A stretch of DNA of 56,335 bases from Flavobacteriales bacterium (lineage in GTDB: Bacteria > Bacteroidota > Bacteroidia > Flavobacteriales_E > Vicingaceae): contig JABWCF010000017.1 of NCBI GenBank assembly GCA_013359255.1, positions 1 to 56,335 of the forward strand. Direction: 5' to 3'. Below are positions 44,503-53,212 of the stretch, in pieces; the stretch's first letter is position 1, and the number at the start of each line of letters is the position of its first letter. Made by a program: the position numbers and the translations under genes. The notes below the pieces were generated by a model. It searched no databases. It worked only from the letters and a program-made list of their open reading frames with translations, and had not been told where the DNA came from.

Positions 44503-46938
44503 TTATTTTTTTCTGAAAAATCGTTTAAAAACACCGGATTGTTCCTGTGTGTCGTCAACATAATAATCGTTGGTATAGCTGCTATTGTATCCATAATTGT
44601 ACCCTTTTCCGTAATAGGATTTATTTATATTCACTCCGTTGATTACGGCACAAAGGTTTTTTATTTTGTTTGTGTAGTATAATTTTTCGGCATTTTTCAC
44701 AAACATGCGTTTTGAGTAATCGGCCCTAAACACGTATATAGGGTAGTCTGCTTTCTGCATCAAAGAAAGGCCGTCAGTTACCAATCCTATGGGTGGATTA
44801 TCAATAATAACGTAATCGTACTCTTTTTTCAGGCTTTCTAGTAATTCATTAATATTTCCATTTAAAATTAATTCCGAAGGATTAGGAGGAATTGGTCCGG
44901 CAGTAATAAAATCTAAGTTTTCGAGCAAACTTTTATTGATACAGTTCTTATAGTTTTCGGTTTTAATTAAAATACTGCTCATTCCCTTGGTATTATCAAC
45001 TCCAAAACCTACGTGAATTTTTGGTTTTCGCATATCCATATCTAGTATAATTACTTTTTTGCCCGAAAAAGCAAAGATTCCTCCAATATTAATAGAGATA
45101 AAAGTTTTTCCTTCGCCAGAAATAGTGGAAGTGATGGCTATTATTTTAGATCCTTCGGCCGAAGAGATAAATTGAAGATTGGAACGCACATTGCGGAACG
45201 ATTCGGCAATCAACGATTTTGGATTTTGGTTTACAATCAATTGTGAAACGGGCATTTCTTTTTTATAGTTGGGTATACCGCCCAGTACGTATAATGGGGC
45301 ATTCAGTATTTTTTCTAATTCGCCTATTGAGCTTATGGTACGGTAAAACAGATAGCGCATTAATACAAACAATATGCTTATTACCAAACCGCAGGCAAAA
45401 AAAGTAATAATTACAAGGTTTTTTTTAGGAGATATTGGAACTGCCGAAATCTGTGCATTTTCGAGTATTATATGTTGTGGCACAAAGCCTGCTTCGGATA
45501 TAGAGAATTCTGTTTTCTTTTCCAATAATAGCGAAAAGAATTTTTCGTCAATAGAAGACATTCGTTGTAGGCGAGCGTATTCCAATTCTTTTTCGGGGAT
45601 ATTTAAAAATTTATTTTGAATGTTACCAGCCTTAGAAACAAGTTCCTGTTTTTTAGAAAAGAGTTTTTGTCGTAAAGATGTAATGGTTTCTGTTAATAGC
45701 TTACGATGCAACGCTATTTGTTGATCTATTACTTTAACAGCTTCATAACCTGCTGTAGTTTCTTGCAAAGCTCTTTGTCTTTTTAGGGATAACTCTTTTA
45801 AAGGAGCAATATAGGTAGTAATGCTTGTTTCGTATTCTGTGCCTGCTAAAATAGGAAGAAGAGCTTCTACTTCTATCTCATTTTTACCACTATTTATTTT
45901 GGCTTCTATTTCTTTAAGTACATTGAGTTGAAGATCTAAATCTATTATTTCATTTTCGAATCGGTTTAGTTTATCAAGGTAGAGAGAGGCAAACTGATCT
46001 ACATCTGATAAATTATTTTGCTTTTTATACTGCTGTAGGTTGGTTTCTGAGAGTTTTAATCGATTGTATGCTAAATCGAGTTGTATTTCGATAAATTCTA
46101 ATACTTTTCTGGAACTTTGACTTCTTTTTTCTACATCGTATAATTTAAATTCATTGGCAAGTGTTTCTGCAATATCCTTGGCTTTTGTTGAATTATTATC
46201 GCGGAAACTTATTTGAATGGTCTGGGCAGAAGGGTTTATTAGTGTTATATTCAAGTTCGAAATGCACTTATCTACCATTGCAGAAGGAGTGTTAATAATA
46301 AAAGTAAACTCTTGTTGCTTTAACTGGTTTTGCATATCAACAATAGTGGCGTAGTTGTTTATTTTTATCTTAAATACGCCACCCTCTAATTCAATTTTTT
46401 CCGGACCAAATTCTTTTTCAACTAAGGTGCCGTTTTTTGTGTATGTGAGGCTTAGTAAATTCTCATTAATAACCGTAAAATGGAAAGGTTTGTTGTACAG
46501 TGTAGAATCGGCAATTTCGTATTCTACCGTAAAAGGTGAATTTTTATACAATTCGTATGATAAGAATTGGCCTTTGTTAAAGTAGCTTACCTCTAAAGGT
46601 AGTTTTTTTAATGCTCTTTCGAGTAAAAATTTAGATTTTAAAAACTCTACTTCAGCTTGTATATCGTTCTTTTCGAATGGATTTTCTACCGATAGAACCT
46701 GCTGTGCCGCATTGTTGGAAACAATTTGAATGATGGTGCTTGATTCGTAAACGGGTACAGTATATCGAAGATAAATGAGTCCTGAAATTACAGATACGAA
46801 TAAAAAAAGCAGTACCCATCCTTTGCTTTTATCAGCAACCAAAAGTAATCGCTGAAAATCTAAGTCGGAAGACAGACTGTTAACAATTTCAGTATCTTCG
46901 ATTGGTTTTGGATTGTTCAACTCTTCGTTGAATTTCAT
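44503..46938 (-). CDS. Polysaccharide co-polymerase / tyrosine autokinase (Wzc-like)
   Basis: An 811-residue protein with an N-terminal Wzz chain-length domain between two helices (about 37-57 and 510-530), a periplasmic coiled-coil region, and a cytoplasmic BY-kinase domain (about 560-770). The Walker A motif is TISGEGKT and the Walker A' is ILDMDMRKP; VIIDNPP is Walker B. The last 40 residues (772-811) hold eight Tyr (775, 776, 780, 782, 784, 788, 792, 793), the expected autophosphorylation cluster. It controls polysaccharide chain length and export with the Wza-like protein encoded just upstream. Confidence 0.93.
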   Translation of the reverse strand: MKFNEELNNPKPIEDTEIVNSLSSDLDFQRLLLVADKSKGWVLLFLFVSVISGLIYLRYTVPVYESSTIIQIVSNNAAQQVLSVENPFEKNDIQAEVEFLKSKFLLERALKKLPLEVSYFNKGQFLSYELYKNSPFTVEYEIADSTLYNKPFHFTVINENLLSLTYTKNGTLVEKEFGPEKIELEGGVFKIKINNYATIVDMQNQLKQQEFTFIINTPSAMVDKCISNLNITLINPSAQTIQISFRDNNSTKAKDIAETLANEFKLYDVEKRSQSSRKVLEFIEIQLDLAYNRLKLSETNLQQYKKQNNLSDVDQFASLYLDKLNRFENEIIDLDLQLNVLKEIEAKINSGKNEIEVEALLPILAGTEYETSITTYIAPLKELSLKRQRALQETTAGYEAVKVIDQQIALHRKLLTETITSLRQKLFSKKQELVSKAGNIQNKFLNIPEKELEYARLQRMSSIDEKFFSLLLEKKTEFSISEAGFVPQHIILENAQISAVPISPKKNLVIITFFACGLVISILFVLMRYLFYRTISSIGELEKILNAPLYVLGGIPNYKKEMPVSQLIVNQNPKSLIAESFRNVRSNLQFISSAEGSKIIAITSTISGEGKTFISINIGGIFAFSGKKVIILDMDMRKPKIHVGFGVDNTKGMSSILIKTENYKNCINKSLLENLDFITAGPIPPNPSELILNGNINELLESLKKEYDYVIIDNPPIGLVTDGLSLMQKADYPIYVFRADYSKRMFVKNAEKLYYTNKIKNLCAVINGVNINKSYYGKGYNYGYNSSYTNDYYVDDTQEQSGVFKRFFRKK

Positions 46939-46942
46939 TTTT

Positions 46943-47704
46943 TTAATTTAATCGTGTTATTACTAAGTATAGTGTTACTACACTAACCAGTAAACTAATA
47001 ACAGGTGACGCCTCTCGTACAGCCTGCCTTACAGTATTGCTTCGGGGTTCTATATAAATTACATCGTTGGGTTGAAGTAAAATATTGGCAGCTTCAATTC
47101 CTTCAAGGGTATTTAGGTTAAATAGAAACACCTGCTGATTTTTAGATTCTCCACGTATTAATTTTACTTGCTTTGCTTTTCCATTTTCTGTAATTCCTCC
47201 AGCTAACGCTACTCCTTCAACTAAAGTAATATTGTTGTTTTCCATTGGAATTACTTTAGCAGCTCCTCCGTTACCCGGAAAAACGAGTATACGTTTGTTT
47301 GTTACATTTAATATTACAAAGGGAGAAATGTAGTATTTGGTATATAAATCTTGCAACAGAAATTCTGCTTCGCGTAATGTTTTACCTTTAATGTCTACTC
47401 TACCTATTATTGGCAACTTCACCTGTCCGTCAAATTCTACTCTGTAAGTAAATGCATCAGAAGCGGTATTCATAATCCGATTATTGTCTATGGAGTATAA
47501 ATCAATGAGCTTAAAACCATCGTTGGTATAAAGCCGAAAATCAAGTATATCGTTGGGTACTATTTTATATTCCAACTCCGGATTGCTGGGAGGGGTGGCA
47601 AATACATAATCTTTTTTAGTTCTGTACATGCGGCTCGAGTTGAAATTACAACTGCTGAATAAAAACGATAAAGCAATGAGAGCAGGTATATATAATTTAT
47701 TCAT
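46943..47704 (-). CDS. Polysaccharide export lipoprotein (Wza-like)
   Basis: A 253-residue lipoprotein (lipobox FSSC, C19) with a poly-export domain (about 45-130, YKIVPNDILDFRLYT, PIIGRVDIKGKTLREAE) and one SLBB domain (about 135-215, VFPGNGGAAKV, ending NDVIYIEP). A C-terminal hydrophobic stretch (about 232-250) probably gives the last helix of the outer-membrane pore. It forms the export channel for the polysaccharide. It lies 4 bases before the Wzc-like gene. Confidence 0.9.
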   Translation of the reverse strand: MNKLYIPALIALSFLFSSCNFNSSRMYRTKKDYVFATPPSNPELEYKIVPNDILDFRLYTNDGFKLIDLYSIDNNRIMNTASDAFTYRVEFDGQVKLPIIGRVDIKGKTLREAEFLLQDLYTKYYISPFVILNVTNKRILVFPGNGGAAKVIPMENNNITLVEGVALAGGITENGKAKQVKLIRGESKNQQVFLFNLNTLEGIEAANILLQPNDVIYIEPRSNTVRQAVREASPVISLLVSVVTLYLVITRLN

Positions 47705-47771
47705 AACGGTTAGCTTAACACAAAGCTATTAAAAATATGCGGAAAATATAAACGATGTAAAGGCAAAGCGT

Positions 47772-48956
47772 TTAGTTTTTTCGGTTTAAAAGAGAAAAGT
47801 AAAGTTGTTGTGTGTCATTTGCAAGGCGTTGGAAAGTATAGTTTTTATACACAAAGTCCCAGCCTTTCAAACTCATTTTTTTTCTTAATTCTTCCGATTC
47901 TACTAATAATAACAGTTTTTCAGCAAACTGTTCTTTGTTGTTAGAAGAAGTTAAAAAGGCTGTTTCGTTTTCTATCACAATATTTTCTATGCCTCCTACA
48001 TTGGTGCTTACAATTGGCTTAGAAGCTGCCTGTGCTTCGATTAAACTTACTGGAGTGCCCTCGTTGAAAGAGGTTAATGCAATAATATCCATCCCTGCAT
48101 TTACTTCATCTATTTCTTTTAACCACGAAGTAAAAGTTATAGAAGAGGGTTGAGAAGTGTTTGAATAGGTAATATTCTGAGATTGGCAGTAATCTTCCAA
48201 TTCTTTTCTTAGCTCACCATCGCCAACTATAAATGCTCTTGTTTTTTGCGTTGTTTTTTCGTTCACTATTTTTATTGCATCTATAAACAGTTTATGATTT
48301 TTAACGGGAACTAATCGCCCCACTATGCCTATTGCAATTTCATTTTCTGCAATGTTCCATCTTTTTCGAAAGAGAGTTCTCTTTTCTCCTTTGTTGGTAT
48401 TGAATTTATCCAGTTCAAAACCTAATGGAATGATATGAGTTTTTTCGGGTGTACAAATACGATAAATATTGCAAAGCTCGTGTTTTTGTTTTTCGCTGAT
48501 GGCAACAATGGCACTACTTTTTTTGGCTGCGTATTTTTCTAATTTTTGATAAATCCCCGATTTTGCTTTTCCGAAATACGAATGAAATACATGTCCGTGA
48601 AAAGTGTGAATAATAACAGGGACTTGCATCGAAGAAGCTGCCATTCGTCCTAATAATCCCGATTTTGAAGCATGGGTGTGAACAATATCGGGTCTAAAAT
48701 CTTTTATAATCTTTTTAATGGTTTGGTAGGCCTTATAATCATTAAAGGGTGATATTTCTCGTTTCATTTCAGGAATGATGAGAGGAGTTAATCCTAATCT
48801 ATCGGTAATGTGCATGGACGTTTCTTCATTTTCGTTCTTTGCTCCACCTACCAGTAATGTTTCAAAATCGGGAGCCAAATATTTGGTTAAGTAGGCCGCG
48901 TTATATGTAGGTCCTCCCAAGTTAAACCGATTGAGTATGCGTAACACTTTAGGCAT
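47772..48956 (-). CDS. Family 4-type glycosyltransferase (GT-B fold)
   Basis: A 394-residue GT4 glycosyltransferase. The N-terminal loop reads RFNLGGPTYNAAYL (about 8-21), VHTHASKSGLLGR (about 90-102) and HTFHGHVFHSYF (about 115-126); the C-terminal donor-binding EGTPVSLIEAQAASKPIVSTNVGG (about 303-326; E-x7-E) is typical. It probably adds a sugar to the lipid-linked repeat unit. Start taken at ATG 48956, giving an 8-base overlap with asnB, rather than the longer open frame from 48992. Confidence 0.88.
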   Translation of the reverse strand: MPKVLRILNRFNLGGPTYNAAYLTKYLAPDFETLLVGGAKNENEETSMHITDRLGLTPLIIPEMKREISPFNDYKAYQTIKKIIKDFRPDIVHTHASKSGLLGRMAASSMQVPVIIHTFHGHVFHSYFGKAKSGIYQKLEKYAAKKSSAIVAISEKQKHELCNIYRICTPEKTHIIPLGFELDKFNTNKGEKRTLFRKRWNIAENEIAIGIVGRLVPVKNHKLFIDAIKIVNEKTTQKTRAFIVGDGELRKELEDYCQSQNITYSNTSQPSSITFTSWLKEIDEVNAGMDIIALTSFNEGTPVSLIEAQAASKPIVSTNVGGIENIVIENETAFLTSSNNKEQFAEKLLLLVESEELRKKMSLKGWDFVYKNYTFQRLANDTQQLYFSLLNRKN

Positions 48957-50847
48957 TGCTATAGTTTTTATTGTACCAATACCTAAACACAATAATAGCC
49001 CATGCTATAGCCGGTGTATTTTCTGGATTATAGGAAAATAGCTTTTGTTTTATTTTTTTTATCTCAAGCACATTAAAGATATTTTCTTTCTCAATTTCTT
49101 TTGTATTCAGCCATTCGTTTTGCACTTTTTCTTTTAAGATGTGAGTAAGCCAAAAGTGTAAAGGTATTTCAAAGCCTTTTTTAGACCGTAGATAAACCGA
49201 TGATGGTAAAATTTCTTTGAAAGCTTCTGTTAAGATTATTTTTTGTTGATGCTTATTTAATTTGTAGTGAGAGGGTAGGCTGTTTACAAAATCTACTAAG
49301 CGATAGTCTAAAAATGGAGTTCTAACTTCAAGACTGTTGGCCATACTCATTCTATCTACTTTGGTAAGCATATCGCCAGGGAGTACTATTTGTTGGTCGG
49401 CAAGTAATATCTTATTAACACCCGCATGATTGAGGTGTTGCAGGTAGTAATTTTTTCGATCTTTTACGAATGCGTCTTCTTGTTCTGGTGTAAAGTAACA
49501 AGGACTTAAAAGTTTCTCAACCGGATAATTATTTCCTGCCCATTGCCAATATCTATCTTGAGTTGTAAGGTTAATGCTTTGAGCAAACTTTGTGGCTTGT
49601 CTTATTTTGTTGGCAAAAGAATTGTTTCTCGATTTTGGCAATAATTTTAAAAAAGGTAATAGCAGAGTGCTAAATTTTTCAACCAAATGTAGATTCTGTA
49701 TCCTGTATTCAGCCTGATGTTTCAGGTACCCTGCGAAAAGCTCATCAGCTCCGTCTCCTGATAAGGCTACGGTAACATTTTTTTTTACTTCATGGCAAAG
49801 GGCATAAACAGCAATTGCAGACGAGTCGGCAAAGGGTTCGGAAAGGTTCTCTAATACCTTTTGAAAAGCTTCAGAAACCTTATTGTTATCTATGCTTATT
49901 ACCGTGTGTTCGGTTTGATGCATTTTACTAACGGCTAGTGCATATTCGGTTTCGTTAAAAAAAGGCTGCTGTTTAAATTCAACCGAAAAGGTCTTTAATT
50001 TACTTGTGTTTTTTGCGGCTAATGCAGTAATAATAGAAGAGTCAATTCCTCCGCTTAAGAAACAACCCAGTGGCACATCGCTAACCAACCGAATTTTTAC
50101 TGCATCTTCCAGCAATTCTTTAATTTTCTGTTTGGCTTCATTGTAGGGGGTAGGGGAGGGTTTTTTATTCTGTTTTTTTAGGCTATAGTAGGTGTTTTTT
50201 ATTAGTGTGCTATTTTCTATACAGAGATATTTGCCCGGTTCTAGTTTAAATACGTTTTCATAGATGCTGTGTGGTTGAGGAATATAATTAAGATGCAGAT
50301 AAGTGCGTAGACTTAGTTTGTCTATTTCATTTTGAGGATTAAAAATTTGTAATGCTTTTAATTCTGAAGAAAAAATGAAATGATTATTTTGAAAAGTATA
50401 ATAAAACGGTTTTATTCCATAGCGATCGGTTGCAGCAAACAAGCTGTTGTGTTGGGTATCATAAATGCAAAAAGAAAAGAATCCATTGAGCTTGCTAAGG
50501 CAATTGCTTCCTTCCGAAATATAAAGGTTTAATAAAACCTCTGTATCGCTTTGGGTTGAAAATGTTATTCCTATATCGGTTAGCGAATTTCTTAGTTCTC
50601 TGAAGTTGAATATTTCGCCATTAAAAACCATGAGGTAGCGGCCTGAGGAATCGGAAAAAGGCTGGTTTGCACTTTCGTTTATATCTATAATAGCTAGGCG
50701 GGTATGGCAAAGAATAGTATGTGAGTCTTTAAAATAAGCTTTGTGGTTTGGCCCGCGGTGTTGCATCGAATTTAAAACCTGCTCACCTCTTTCAAACAAA
50801 GAAGGGTTGAGAGGAGTAGTACTGTATACACCGGCAATACCACACAT
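48949..50847 (-). CDS. asnB: Glutamine-dependent asparagine synthase family protein
   Basis: A 632-residue class II amidotransferase. The N-terminal glutaminase has the Cys nucleophile (C2 in MCGIAGVYS) and MQHRGPNHKAY, and the synthase half carries the ATP-binding SGGIDSSIITALAA (about 265-278) and SGDGADELFAG (about 362-372). Members found in polysaccharide loci may amidate a sugar acid instead of making free asparagine. Both remain possible. It lies 3 bases after the patatin-like gene and overlaps the glycosyltransferase by 8 bases. Confidence 0.9.
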   Translation of the reverse strand: MCGIAGVYSTTPLNPSLFERGEQVLNSMQHRGPNHKAYFKDSHTILCHTRLAIIDINESANQPFSDSSGRYLMVFNGEIFNFRELRNSLTDIGITFSTQSDTEVLLNLYISEGSNCLSKLNGFFSFCIYDTQHNSLFAATDRYGIKPFYYTFQNNHFIFSSELKALQIFNPQNEIDKLSLRTYLHLNYIPQPHSIYENVFKLEPGKYLCIENSTLIKNTYYSLKKQNKKPSPTPYNEAKQKIKELLEDAVKIRLVSDVPLGCFLSGGIDSSIITALAAKNTSKLKTFSVEFKQQPFFNETEYALAVSKMHQTEHTVISIDNNKVSEAFQKVLENLSEPFADSSAIAVYALCHEVKKNVTVALSGDGADELFAGYLKHQAEYRIQNLHLVEKFSTLLLPFLKLLPKSRNNSFANKIRQATKFAQSINLTTQDRYWQWAGNNYPVEKLLSPCYFTPEQEDAFVKDRKNYYLQHLNHAGVNKILLADQQIVLPGDMLTKVDRMSMANSLEVRTPFLDYRLVDFVNSLPSHYKLNKHQQKIILTEAFKEILPSSVYLRSKKGFEIPLHFWLTHILKEKVQNEWLNTKEIEKENIFNVLEIKKIKQKLFSYNPENTPAIAWAIIVFRYWYNKNYSNA

Positions 50848-50850
50848 AAC

Positions 50851-53145
50851 TTATTCGGGTGTTTTATTTTGCAGAAATAACAACAGGCTGTCTAATGTTG
50901 CTTTATTTTCAGGTAGTGATACTGAACTAATAACCTGCCGTTTTTCTTTTCCTGTTAAATGAAAACTAAGAGAAATTTTATCAGTCGGATTATTTTTAAG
51001 ATAAAGGTTTAGTACGTTAAAATGATTGGGATACCAACTTCCGGAGTAATGCAACAAATCATCGTTGTTGTAATCTTGTATTACAAAAATATTTTCGTAT
51101 AAACTGCCCAACGGACTCATTAAAGATTGCATAATAGTACGTTGAGAAAAATTGGTTTCAGAATGTGCTCCTTTATGGGTATCTCTTATATTTATAAGAA
51201 TAACGCCTCCGGTATGTTGTATTAACCAATCTCTAAATGTATGAATAAATTTGGCACATACAGAAATACCAAAATTATCTCGCATACCGGCATCCATTAC
51301 CTGAATAGAAGGGTAGGTGGGGAGGTGGGTGCTCGGAAGAATGTATGGAAAAGTGGCATTCATGCGTAAAACGCTTGAAAAGCGAACATTTCCAGCTTCT
51401 TGTTTTTTTAATAAATGAGAAAAATCGATACAATCGCTCACAGTACCTTCGTTGGCTTGATTACGTTGATTTCGGCACAAGTAAGATACCGGCTGTGCCG
51501 AAATAAGTAGCCGCCTCGATTCGTTGATAATGGTTGGAGCAAAAACCATCATGGGTACTTGCGACTTATACTCAACTAATGAATAATCGCTGAGTTTCTT
51601 CTCAAAGATATTGTTTGTATTTTTTAATAGTTGTTTCTCGAATGCGTAAGCCCTGTCTTTGATATATGTTTCGTTATGGTAATTAAAACTTTGAAGCCTT
51701 AAAAGAATATCGTTGGTGGCAATGGTAAAAATTATGGGGTTAAGAAGGTCTTTCGCAACATTAGTTTTTAACGAATCATGATACAAGTTAAAATCGCTAT
51801 TTTTTAGCTTTTGCAGATATAATTCTCTGAAATAAGCAGCTCCAATCATGCCACCCGAAGAACCGCTTATTAGTTGCGTATGTTTCATTAATTGCCCATT
51901 TAACATACTGTCTAAATATTGTAGCATGTGAAATGTCCATAGTGTGGAACGCATGCCACCTCCACTACAGTTTATAAAAATCATTTTTGGCTTACTGTTC
52001 TCAGGAAATTTCTTTTTCCAGTTTTCCAATATATCGAGTGTGTTATTATAATCGTTATGATTATCGTATTCATCGTAGGCAATTTCGTTTATCCTTTTTT
52101 CGGAATACGGACTTAAATCGTATTCCTTATAACTTAAGCCATAGGCTTTGGTTTGGTAGTTAAAAAAATCGAATTGAGATAAGTAATTAATCAAAGCTAA
52201 GCCTGCAATAAGAGCAAAGGTTGACCATCCTTTTATCCAAGAATGCAGGGCACTGGAAATCATTATAAAAAGAGTAAACAAAAGCAAAATACTTGCTCCT
52301 GCGGGAAGTAAAAAAATGGGAACTTCTTTAAATGCTCCAATTACAACCAATGAAAGAATTACGACTACCTGATAAAGCGAGGCATTCATATGGTTTTGAG
52401 TGAATATTTTTTTTAAGGTTTGTTCATCGTAATGCATCATAGAACGAGCTAAAGAAATGCGAAAGGGAGTGTGCAGGTAGGTTTCTATATACCGCTGGTT
52501 GCGGGTAGAAAAATTAAACCATTTTATTCCTTTATGCAAGGGTATTCGCATCGGGTCTATATGGGTGCGGGATACTTTTGATTTTCTGGTTTTTATAATT
52601 TCCTGTTCGTTGATAGAACTTAAATTTTTGTTAGTTGTAATAAAGTATGTAAGGCTTATGATGATATTTAATGCGTATCCAACAATAAATGCAAGTAAAT
52701 TAAATGTGATTTGAATTTGAGAAAATTGTTCGCTATTATGCTGAAACTTTGCCGAGTGGTATAAGAAGAGAAGTATGTATGCGAAAGGAATGAATGAGTT
52801 ATTCAGCGAATATTTATAGAAAGGTCTTGCCAATGTGGCTATAAAAGGAAAACGAAAACCGTTCATAATGTAACTGGCAATTTGAAATGCCATTACAAAT
52901 CCTCCAAAAGCAAAACCCAGAATAGCAAACGATTTATAGTCTACTTGGTTTAGATACTCTGGTCCCAGAAATAGGTAGGGGATGCCGTATTTTGTGCCAA
53001 AAGCCGAAAAAGTATATCCGAACAACAGCAGCCAGTAAACAAGTAGTAATAAATTTTTTTTAAGGTGGAGAAATAATAGTTGAAGCGGAAAAAAGTAAAA
53101 TATTTTTCTGAATAAAAGTTTGTATTTATCTGCGGCAGCGTTCAT
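50851..53145 (-). CDS. Multi-spanning membrane protein with patatin-like phospholipase domain
   Basis: A 764-residue protein. An N-terminal half has several hydrophobic helices (about 30-50, 70-95, 117-130, 150-170, 260-325). A C-terminal patatin-type lipid acyl hydrolase domain (about 385-740) follows. The oxyanion loop is CSGGGMRST (about 393-401), the nucleophile elbow is GSSGG with S430, and the catalytic Asp is in MDAGMRDN (D618), replacing the usual DGG/DGA. The start ATG is at 53145; the TTG at 53157 adds four residues. It heads the polysaccharide run, 3 bases before asnB. The lipid substrate and any link to polysaccharide assembly are unknown. Confidence 0.75.
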   Translation of the reverse strand: MNAAADKYKLLFRKIFYFFPLQLLFLHLKKNLLLLVYWLLLFGYTFSAFGTKYGIPYLFLGPEYLNQVDYKSFAILGFAFGGFVMAFQIASYIMNGFRFPFIATLARPFYKYSLNNSFIPFAYILLFLYHSAKFQHNSEQFSQIQITFNLLAFIVGYALNIIISLTYFITTNKNLSSINEQEIIKTRKSKVSRTHIDPMRIPLHKGIKWFNFSTRNQRYIETYLHTPFRISLARSMMHYDEQTLKKIFTQNHMNASLYQVVVILSLVVIGAFKEVPIFLLPAGASILLLFTLFIMISSALHSWIKGWSTFALIAGLALINYLSQFDFFNYQTKAYGLSYKEYDLSPYSEKRINEIAYDEYDNHNDYNNTLDILENWKKKFPENSKPKMIFINCSGGGMRSTLWTFHMLQYLDSMLNGQLMKHTQLISGSSGGMIGAAYFRELYLQKLKNSDFNLYHDSLKTNVAKDLLNPIIFTIATNDILLRLQSFNYHNETYIKDRAYAFEKQLLKNTNNIFEKKLSDYSLVEYKSQVPMMVFAPTIINESRRLLISAQPVSYLCRNQRNQANEGTVSDCIDFSHLLKKQEAGNVRFSSVLRMNATFPYILPSTHLPTYPSIQVMDAGMRDNFGISVCAKFIHTFRDWLIQHTGGVILINIRDTHKGAHSETNFSQRTIMQSLMSPLGSLYENIFVIQDYNNDDLLHYSGSWYPNHFNVLNLYLKNNPTDKISLSFHLTGKEKRQVISSVSLPENKATLDSLLLFLQNKTPE

Positions 53146-53212
53146 CTGTAAATGCAATACATGGTTTGTTTTACGGATAAACGGACATTTGGTTAATTTG
53201 AGTATGGACTAA

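Noticed and set aside
42896-53145. Whole polysaccharide run as horizontally acquired island
   Set aside because: No integrase, tRNA, direct repeat or obvious composition break is visible at its borders, though gene content of such loci often varies between strains.
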